A program made the translations under genes and the position numbers. The notes beneath the pieces are model-generated. The model had not been told where the DNA came from and ran no database searches. It saw only the letters and a program-made list of their open reading frames with translations. From Amycolatopsis mediterranei (GTDB lineage: Bacteria > Actinomycetota > Actinomycetes > Mycobacteriales > Pseudonocardiaceae), in NCBI RefSeq assembly GCF_026017845.1, contig NZ_CP100416.1, positions 8,217,857 to 8,281,856 of the forward strand: DNA of 64,000 nucleotides, read 5' to 3'. Position 1 is the stretch's first letter, and the number at the start of each line of letters is the position of its first letter. Positions 58,476 to 64,000 of the stretch are shown in pieces.

Positions 58476-59621
58476 TCAGCGCAGCAGTTCGACGATGGTG
58501 GCGTTCGCGGTGCCGCCGCCTTCGCACATGGTCTGCAGCCCGTACCGCAGGTCGCGGCGCCGCATCTGCGCGAGCAGGCGGGTCATCAGGATCGCGCCCG
58601 AGCCGCCCAGGGGGTGGCCGACCGCGATCGCCCCGCCCAGCGGGTTGAGCCGCTCGGAGTCGGCGCCCGTCTCGGCCAGCCAGGCCAACGGGACCGGCGC
58701 GAACGCTTCGTTGACCTCGAACACGCCGATGTCCTCAATGGACAGTCCGCTGCGGCGGAGTACCTTCTCCGTCGCCGGGATCGGGCCGGTGAGCATGGTG
58801 ATCGGGTCCGCGCCGCTGACCGCTCCGGCGTGGTAGCGCGCGATCGGCGTCAGGCCCAGCTCGCGGGCGCGGTCCGTGGTCGTGATGAGGAGCGCGGCCG
58901 CGCCGTCGGAGATCTGGGAGGCGTTCCCGGCGTGGATCACGCCGTCCGGCTTGAACGAAGGCTTGAGACCGGCCAAAGTCTTCGCCGACGTTCCGCGCCG
59001 CAGCCCTTCGTCCACGGTGAGCTTCGTGCCGTCGACCTCGACCGGCACGACGTGGTCGTCGAACACGCCGTCGTCGATCGCCGCCGCGGCCTTGGCGTGC
59101 GAACCGGCGGCGAAGTCGTCGAGCTGCCGCCGGTCGAAGCCCCACCGTTCGGCGATCAGCTCGGCGCCGATGCCCTGGTTGAATTCGAACCCGTCGTACC
59201 GCGCCAGCACACCGGGCCCGTAGGGCATGCCGGTGGTCCGGTGCGAGCCGAGCGGGACCCGGCTCATCGTCTCCACCCCGCCGGCGACCACGAGGTCGTA
59301 CTGCCCCGCCATGACCGCGTGCGCCGCGGAGTCCACCGCCTGCTGGCTCGACCCGCACGCCCGGTTGATCGTCACCCCGGGCACGTGCTCCGGCCACCCG
59401 GCCGCGAGCACGGCGAACCGGCCGATGTTGCTCGACTGGTCACCGATCTGGGTCACGCACCCCCAGACCACGTCGTCCACCGTGGCGGGATCGACCCCGG
59501 TGCGCTCCACCAGCGCGGTGAGCACCCGGGCCGACAGGTCGGCCGCGTGAATCCCGGCCAGCGAGCCGTTGCGCTTGCCGATCGGCGTGCGCACGGCGTC
59601 GACGATGACGGCGTCCCTCAT
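58476..59621 (-). CDS. Thiolase (acetyl-CoA C-acyltransferase)
   Basis: A 381-residue degradative-type thiolase. Nucleophile Cys89 in NRACGSSQ, His336 in AVGHPLGGSG and Cys366 in MCEGGGTANA form the usual catalytic set. It cleaves a 3-ketoacyl-CoA with CoA. Its start overlaps the racemase-like gene stop (ATGA), so both act in one pathway. Confidence 0.93.
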   Translation of the reverse strand: MRDAVIVDAVRTPIGKRNGSLAGIHAADLSARVLTALVERTGVDPATVDDVVWGCVTQIGDQSSNIGRFAVLAAGWPEHVPGVTINRACGSSQQAVDSAAHAVMAGQYDLVVAGGVETMSRVPLGSHRTTGMPYGPGVLARYDGFEFNQGIGAELIAERWGFDRRQLDDFAAGSHAKAAAAIDDGVFDDHVVPVEVDGTKLTVDEGLRRGTSAKTLAGLKPSFKPDGVIHAGNASQISDGAAALLITTTDRARELGLTPIARYHAGAVSGADPITMLTGPIPATEKVLRRSGLSIEDIGVFEVNEAFAPVPLAWLAETGADSERLNPLGGAIAVGHPLGGSGAILMTRLLAQMRRRDLRYGLQTMCEGGGTANATIVELLR

Positions 59622-60736
59622 GGAATGATCCTTTCGTCGATGCCCCAGTCGGTCAGCACGGCACGGGTGTCGGCACCCACCGCCGGCGCGGCGGCGCCGG
59701 GAGCCGACGGCGTCTGCGAAAACCGCGGCGCCGCAGCCGGCTGGAGCACGCCGTCCCGGACCACCACGCTCCCGCGGGCGGCCAGGTGCGGGTGACCGGC
59801 CGCCTCAGCGAGGCTCAGGACCGGCGCAACGCAGCCGTCCGTTCCCTCGAACAGCGTCGCCCATTCGTCCCGCGTACGCTCGGCGAACCGCTTCTCCAGC
59901 AGCCGCCGCAGTTCTGGCCACCGGGACCGGTCGTGCTGCCTGTCCGGGTCCACGTCGAGCTCCAGGAGCTCGACGAGCCGCCGGTAGAACTTCGGTTCCA
60001 GCGCGCCGACCGCCACATGCCGGCCGTCCTTGGTTTCGTAGACGGCGTAGAACGGCCAGCCACCGTCCAGCTGGTTCACCCCGCGCTCGTCGGTCCAGGC
60101 GCCGCGGGCGAGCTTGGCGAACGTGCTGGCGAGCAGGTGCGCGGTTCCGTCGACGATCGCCGCGTCGACGACTTGCCCGCGGCCGCTCAGTTCCGCGGCG
60201 CGCAACGCCGCGAGCACGCCGATGACGAGGTAGCAGCCGCCGCCCCCGAAGTCGCCGACGAGGTTGAGCGGGATCTGCGGCGGGCCGCCCGCGGCACCCA
60301 CCGCGCCCAGCGCCCCGGTGAGCGCGATGTAGGTGAGGTCGTGCCCGGCCGTGGCGGCGAGGGGTCCGTCCTGGCCCCAGCCGGTCATCCGGCCGTAGAC
60401 CAGCCGGGGATTGCGCGCCAGGCACTCGCCGGGCCCGATACCCAGGCGTTCTGCGACACCGGGCCGGAATCCTTCGAGCAGGACGTCGGCGCGGCCGGCC
60501 AGCCCGAGCAGCGCGGCGACACCGTCCGGCTGTTTCAGGTCGAGCACCACCGATCGCTTGCCCCGGTTGAGCACATCCGCCGGACCGCCCCGGCCCGCCT
60601 CTCCGGTCGCCGCGGGCCGATCCACGCGGACGACCTCGGCGCCGAGGTCGGCGAGGAGCATTCCGGCGAACGGGCCCGGGCCGATGCCGCCGAGCTCGAC
60701 CACCCGGCACCCCGCCAGCGGTCCCGCAGCCATCAT
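59618..60736 (-). CDS. Alpha-methylacyl-CoA racemase (AMACR)-like, family III fold
   Basis: A 372-residue protein. GPLAGCRVVELGGIGPGPFA and GAEVVRVDRPAATGEAGRGG match the racemase group, and all catalytic-type residues are present: His132 (GHDLTY), Asp162 (VGDFGGGG) and Glu247 (ALEPKF). Racemases of this group invert the 2-methyl centre of acyl-CoAs from (R) to (S) so that acyl-CoA dehydrogenase can act, as in sterol side chains. ATG at 60736 or 60733, after AGGAG. First gene of the operon ending with the thiolase. Confidence 0.9.
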   Translation of the reverse strand: MMAAGPLAGCRVVELGGIGPGPFAGMLLADLGAEVVRVDRPAATGEAGRGGPADVLNRGKRSVVLDLKQPDGVAALLGLAGRADVLLEGFRPGVAERLGIGPGECLARNPRLVYGRMTGWGQDGPLAATAGHDLTYIALTGALGAVGAAGGPPQIPLNLVGDFGGGGCYLVIGVLAALRAAELSGRGQVVDAAIVDGTAHLLASTFAKLARGAWTDERGVNQLDGGWPFYAVYETKDGRHVAVGALEPKFYRRLVELLELDVDPDRQHDRSRWPELRRLLEKRFAERTRDEWATLFEGTDGCVAPVLSLAEAAGHPHLAARGSVVVRDGVLQPAAAPRFSQTPSAPGAAAPAVGADTRAVLTDWGIDERIIP

Positions 60737-60771
60737 CGATCTCCTGAACTCAAGGGAACCTCGCAACTATA

Positions 60772-60781
60772 GAGTATCCTC
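60772..60781 (-). promoter_or_regulatory. GAGGNTACTC-type motif, copy 8 (minus strand)
   Basis: On the minus strand GAGGATACTC followed by TATAGTT, 36 bp upstream of the racemase. It is an exact match to the consensus and lies 12 bp from the end of the truncated crotonase. Confidence 0.5.
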
Positions 60782-60793
60782 TTTATTATCGGA

Positions 60794-61429
60794 TCAACCG
60801 GCGCGGGCAATCCGCTTGGTCGCCACGACCGCGAGCGGGTCGTTCCCGGCGATCACCTCGGCGAGCTCGAGCGCGCCTTCCAGTGCCCCACCCTCTTCGG
60901 TGAGCCGGTTGACCAGACCGATCTCCGCGGCCCGCTCGGCACCGATCGGCTCGCCGGTCAGCAGCAGCTCCAGCGCGATCGCGGACGGAACACGCCGCGG
61001 CAGCAGCATGGCCGCCCCCGCCCTGGCCACCAGGGCCCGCTTGACCTCGGGCACCCCCATCCTGGCCGTCCGCGCCGCGACGACGAGATCGCAGGCGAGC
61101 AGGAGTTCGAACCCCCCGGCGAGCGCCCACCCCTCGACGGCGCCGATCAGCGGCTTCCGCGGCGGGGTCATGGTGATCCCGCACAGGCCGCGACCTTCGA
61201 TGGAGGGGCTTTCGCCGCGCAGGAAGGCCTTCAGGTCCATCCCCGCGGAGAACGTCCCACCGCCACCCGTGAGGACGCCGGCGCGCAGGTCGTCCGACGC
61301 GTCGAGCTCGTCGACCGCGGCGGCCACCGCCTCGGCGACCCCGGCGTTCAGCGCGTTCCTTACCGAGGGACGGTTGATCGTGACGACCTGGACGGCGCCG
61401 TGGCGTTCGACGAGGACTTCGTCCGGCAC
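60794..61429 (-). CDS. Enoyl-CoA hydratase/isomerase, C-terminally truncated paralogue
   Basis: A 211-residue crotonase very similar to the one at 38322 in its first 210 residues (FSAGMDLKAFLRG, VEGWALAGGFELLLACDLVV, PEVKRALVARAGAAMLLPRR). It ends at KRIARAG, where the paralogue continues for about 42 residues of C-terminal trimerisation helices. A short product may be unstable or use a different assembly. The GTG at 61429 follows GAGGGAGGG; the ATG one base earlier is in another frame. Confidence 0.85.
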   Translation of the reverse strand: MPDEVLVERHGAVQVVTINRPSVRNALNAGVAEAVAAAVDELDASDDLRAGVLTGGGGTFSAGMDLKAFLRGESPSIEGRGLCGITMTPPRKPLIGAVEGWALAGGFELLLACDLVVAARTARMGVPEVKRALVARAGAAMLLPRRVPSAIALELLLTGEPIGAERAAEIGLVNRLTEEGGALEGALELAEVIAGNDPLAVVATKRIARAG

Positions 61430-61484
61430 ATGCCCTCCCTCGCGGGGTTCCGATCGATTCAGCATACTGCCCACTGGAGCTAAT

Positions 61485-61494
61485 GCGTATACTG
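61485..61494 (+). promoter_or_regulatory. GAGGNTACTC-type motif, copy 9, with a -10-like box close to the start codon
   Basis: GCGTATACTG. TATACT (61488-61493) is only 6 bp before the ATG at 61500. If it is the -10 box the message is leaderless. Another related stretch, AGCATACTG, lies at 61461-61469. Confidence 0.5.
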
Positions 61495-61499
61495 AATTG

Positions 61500-62648
61500 A
61501 TGCGTCGCACGCTGTTCACGCAAGATCACGAAGACTTCCGCCTCCTGGTCCGCGAATTCCTCGCCCGTGAGGTCGTCCCGGTGTACGAGGACTGGCGCCA
61601 GGCCGGTCTCGTCCCCCGCGAACTGTTCACCGCGCTGGGCAAGCTCGGCATCCTCGGCACGGCCGTCCCCGAGGAGTACGGCGGCGGTGGCCAGGACGAC
61701 TACCGGTACAACGTGGTCATCCAGGAGGAGTGTGCCCGCGCGGTCGTGACGCTGGGCGGACTGCGCACCCACCTGGACGTCGTCGTCCCGTACTTCCTGG
61801 GGCTGGCGGACGCCGGGCAGCGCGAACGCTGGTTCCCCGGACTGGCTTCCGGAGAGCTGTACACCGCGATCGCGATGAGCGAACCGGGGACGGGCTCGGA
61901 CCTCGCGGGCATCGCGACGACGGCGGTTCGCGACGGCGACCATTACGTGCTCAACGGCGCCAAGACGTTCATCACCGGCGGGTACCACGCCGACCTCGTG
62001 ATCGTCGTCGCCCGCACCTCGACCGATCCGGGCGACCGGCGCCACGGCCTGACGCTGCTCGTGGTGGCGAAGGACCTGCCCGGGTTCACCGTGGGACGCA
62101 AGCTGGACAAGCTCGGGCTGACCGTCCAGGACACCGTCGAACTGTCCTTCGCCGACGTCCGTGTCCCGGTCGCCGACCGGCTCGGCGAGGAAGGCGCGGC
62201 GTTCTCCTACCTCGGCCGGAACCTCGCACAGGAGCGGCTGGCCATCACGGTCGGCGCGGTCGCCCAGTCCCGGGCCGCCATCGACCTGACCATCGCCTAC
62301 GTCCGGAACCGGAAGGTCTTCGGGCAGCCGGTCGCGCACTTCCAGAACACGAAGTTCGAGCTCGCGGCGATGGCGGCTGAACTCGAGGCCGCGCAAGCGA
62401 TGCTCGACGCCGCGGTCACGGCCCACGTCGCCGGCGAGCTGAGCGCCGTGGACGCGGCCAAGGCCAAGCTGTTCTGCACCGAGGTGCAGGGCCGGGTGGT
62501 CGACCGCTGCCTCCAGCTGCACGGCGGCTACGGCTACATCCTCGAATACCCGATCGCCCGGCTGTACGCCGACGCCCGGGTGAGCCGCATCTACGGCGGC
62601 ACCAGCGAAGTCATGAAGACCATCATCAGCAAATCCTTGGGCCTGTAA
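61500..62648 (+). CDS. Acyl-CoA dehydrogenase (short/branched-chain type)
   Basis: A 382-residue acyl-CoA dehydrogenase with all usual elements: AMSEPGTGSDLAGIATTAVR, GAKTFITGGYHADLVIVVAR, LAQERLAITVGAVAQSRAAI, GYGYILEYPIARLYADARVS and the catalytic Glu in IYGGTSEVMKTIISKSLGL. The ATG at 61500 has no ribosome site and likely starts at or near the 5' end of the message. First gene of an ACAD-SDR-TetR unit. Confidence 0.93.
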   Translation: MRRTLFTQDHEDFRLLVREFLAREVVPVYEDWRQAGLVPRELFTALGKLGILGTAVPEEYGGGGQDDYRYNVVIQEECARAVVTLGGLRTHLDVVVPYFLGLADAGQRERWFPGLASGELYTAIAMSEPGTGSDLAGIATTAVRDGDHYVLNGAKTFITGGYHADLVIVVARTSTDPGDRRHGLTLLVVAKDLPGFTVGRKLDKLGLTVQDTVELSFADVRVPVADRLGEEGAAFSYLGRNLAQERLAITVGAVAQSRAAIDLTIAYVRNRKVFGQPVAHFQNTKFELAAMAAELEAAQAMLDAAVTAHVAGELSAVDAAKAKLFCTEVQGRVVDRCLQLHGGYGYILEYPIARLYADARVSRIYGGTSEVMKTIISKSLGL

Positions 62649-62657
62649 GGGGTTGGC

Positions 62658-63419
62658 ATGCACATCGAGGGTTCCTCGGCACTGGTCACCGGCGGCGCGT
62701 CCGGGCTCGGCCTGGCCACCGCGCGCCAGATCGTCGGCCGCGGCGGCCGGGTGGTCATCGCCGACCTCTCCGAAGAACTGGGGGCCAAGGCGGTCGCCGA
62801 CCTCGGCGACGCCGCCCGGTTCGTGCGGGCGGACGTCACCGACGAGACGGCGGTAAAAGCCGCCCTCGACGCCGCGAGCCCGCTCCGGTTCGCCGTGCAC
62901 TGCGCCGGCCGCGGCGGCGACCGCACCCGGATCCTCGGCAAGGACGGCCGCCCCGGCGACCTCACGACGTTCGCCGAGGTCGTGCGAATCAACTTGATCG
63001 GCACCTACAACATCCTGCGCCTGGCCGCCGCCCGCATCGCGGAGAACGACACCCTCGACGACGGCGACCGCGGAGCCATCGTGCTGACCGCGTCCGTCGC
63101 CGCGTTCGACGGCCAGATCGGGCAGACTTCTTACAGCGCCTCCAAAGCCGGTGTGCACGGTCTTACCCTCGTCGCGGCCCGGGACCTGGCGAGCCGGCAG
63201 ATCCGGGTGAACACCATCGCCCCGGGGATCATGGACACGCCGATGCTGGGCCGCTTGCGCACCGACATCCGCGAAGGCCTGGCGGCCTCGGTACCCCACC
63301 CGAAGCGGCTCGGCGACCCGGACGACTTCGCCCGCCTCGCTGTCGAGATGCTCGAAAACCCTTATCTGAACGGCCAGACCGTCCGGCTCGACGGGGCCAT
63401 CCGGATGGCCCCGCGCTGA
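62658..63419 (+). CDS. SDR, HSD17B10-like 3-hydroxyacyl-CoA dehydrogenase
   Basis: A 253-residue SDR: ALVTGGASGLGLATARQIVG, AAFDGQIGQTSYSASKAGVH active site, FARLAVEMLENPYLNGQTVR. It is a close paralogue of the protein at 28949 and has the same place after an acyl-CoA dehydrogenase. Likely oxidises a 3-hydroxy-2-methylacyl-CoA. Nine bases after the dehydrogenase stop. Confidence 0.9.
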   Translation: MHIEGSSALVTGGASGLGLATARQIVGRGGRVVIADLSEELGAKAVADLGDAARFVRADVTDETAVKAALDAASPLRFAVHCAGRGGDRTRILGKDGRPGDLTTFAEVVRINLIGTYNILRLAAARIAENDTLDDGDRGAIVLTASVAAFDGQIGQTSYSASKAGVHGLTLVAARDLASRQIRVNTIAPGIMDTPMLGRLRTDIREGLAASVPHPKRLGDPDDFARLAVEMLENPYLNGQTVRLDGAIRMAPR

Positions 63420-64000
63420 TGCCCGGCGAAACACGGCTCGCGCGGGCGACCCGGGAACGGCTTCTGAGCACGGCGGAACGGATGTTCGCCGAGCGCGGCG
63501 TGCACGCGGTGTCCAACCGGCAGATCTGCGAAGCCGCCGGGCAGGGCAACAATGCCGCGGTCGGATACCACTTCGGCACCAAGGCCGAGCTGGTCCGTGC
63601 GATCGCCAGCCGGCACTCCGCCGCGATCGACGAACTGCGCCGCCGCAGACTGGCGGGAATCGGCGGCGACGCAACTCTGCGAGACTGGATCAGCTGCCTC
63701 GTGACCCCGGTCGTCGAGCACCTCGCGGCGGCGGGCAGCTCGACGTGGTACGGCCGGTTCGGCGCGCAGATGATGACGGACCCGGCACTTCGCCCGATCA
63801 TGGTCGAAGAGTCGCTGTCGTCCCCGGCGCTGGTGCGCATCGTGGCCGGGGTGCACCGGTGCTCGCCTCCCATGCCGGCCGGCGTGCGCGCCGAACGCGG
63901 CGACATGACCCGCCAGCTGCTGGTGCACGTGGTCGCCGACCACGAACGCGCTCTCGCCGAGGGTTCGCCCCCTCCCCGCCGGGACTGGCCGGACGTCGCG
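63419..64000 (+). CDS. TetR-family transcriptional regulator, cut by the window edge
   Basis: The first 194 residues are seen. The HTH is RERLLSTAERMFAERGVHAV, then SNRQICEAAGQGNNAAVGYH and FGTKAELVRAI. The second domain (DWISCLVTPVVEHLAAAGSS, WYGRFGAQMMTDPALRPIMV) continues past the window. The ATG shares one base with the SDR stop (TGATG), so it is co-expressed with the acyl-CoA genes and probably controls them. Confidence 0.88.
   Translation, partial: MPGETRLARATRERLLSTAERMFAERGVHAVSNRQICEAAGQGNNAAVGYHFGTKAELVRAIASRHSAAIDELRRRRLAGIGGDATLRDWISCLVTPVVEHLAAAGSSTWYGRFGAQMMTDPALRPIMVEESLSSPALVRIVAGVHRCSPPMPAGVRAERGDMTRQLLVHVVADHERALAEGSPPPRRDWPDVA

Noticed and set aside
31390..63419. Naming the right half a cholesterol cluster
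   Set aside because: Several enzyme types agree, but marker genes such as kstR, kshA/kshB, mce4 and hsd are not in the window; a different steroid or terpenoid substrate is equally possible.
60786..63674. Very long open frame of more than 900 codons on the minus strand opposite the acyl-CoA dehydrogenase and SDR genes
   Set aside because: It is an antisense shadow caused by high GC codon bias; its residues are low-complexity Arg/Gly/Val mixtures, and the real crotonase occupies only part of that region in another frame.
1..64000. CRISPR arrays, tRNA or rRNA genes, transposases, phage genes
   Set aside because: I scanned for regular repeat-spacer patterns, cloverleaf-like segments and transposase motifs and saw none that I could support.

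Overview
The window is high-GC DNA with dense, strand-switching catabolic operons, many GTG starts and ATGA/GTGA/TGATG stop-start overlaps. It carries cytochrome P450s with [3Fe-4S] ferredoxins, two mycofactocin-type SDRs, heteromeric-type acyl-CoA dehydrogenase pairs and steroid-type meta-cleavage enzymes. Together these point to a mycolate-lacking or Pseudonocardiales-like actinomycete (Amycolatopsis, Pseudonocardia or Saccharopolyspora would fit). The genus is inference; the window has no rRNA, tRNA or housekeeping marker. I found no CRISPR array, prophage or transposase.

Left part (1-15.6 kb): a divergent pair (NtaA-type flavin monooxygenase plus a CoA-ester lyase on one side, a GntR regulator on the other) is followed by an unusually long minus-strand run of 13 genes read from 14191 down to 2275. 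In transcription order these are a carboxymuconolactone-decarboxylase-like protein, an SDR, a ferredoxin reductase, a ferredoxin, a P450, a VOC protein, a Baeyer-Villiger monooxygenase, an SDR, a cyclase-family hydrolase, two SnoaL/NTF2 proteins (one frameshifted), a family III CoA-transferase and an aldehyde dehydrogenase. The gene content resembles a hydroxylate, oxidise, ring-expand, hydrolyse, activate route for a cyclic compound. A plus-strand SnoaL protein and a TetR regulator stand at its promoter end.

Middle left (15.6-25.9 kb): a decayed hydrolase fragment; a TetR-controlled redox operon (zinc-free alcohol dehydrogenase, DoxX, LLM flavoprotein, two NAD(P)-binding proteins, the last frameshifted); and a branched-chain-amino-acid-type ABC importer whose two permeases and one ATPase are fused into one 914-residue protein.

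Right part (25.9-64 kb): an accessory CoA-thioester and ring-cleavage region made of about nine operons. It has two acyl-CoA dehydrogenase pairs in which only one partner keeps the catalytic Glu, a further two acyl-CoA dehydrogenases, crotonases, an AMACR-like racemase, a thiolase, a DUF35-thiolase fusion, a KstD-like flavoprotein, and a gene set resembling HsaC-HsaD-HsaA-HsaB. There is also a kinase/acyl-CoA dehydrogenase/SDR trio resembling the 4-hydroxyacyl-CoA route of levulinate degradation. The set as a whole suggests degradation of a polycyclic, side-chain-bearing substrate such as a steroid or terpenoid, but no single gene proves the substrate.

Regulation: nine copies of a ten-base motif, consensus GAGGNTACTC, lie in the promoter regions of the right part, often on both strands of a divergent pair. 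I saw none upstream of the left-part operons. A GntR regulator made of two complete GntR-FCD halves in one chain lies inside the region and has a motif copy at its own promoter; IclR and TetR regulators are also present.
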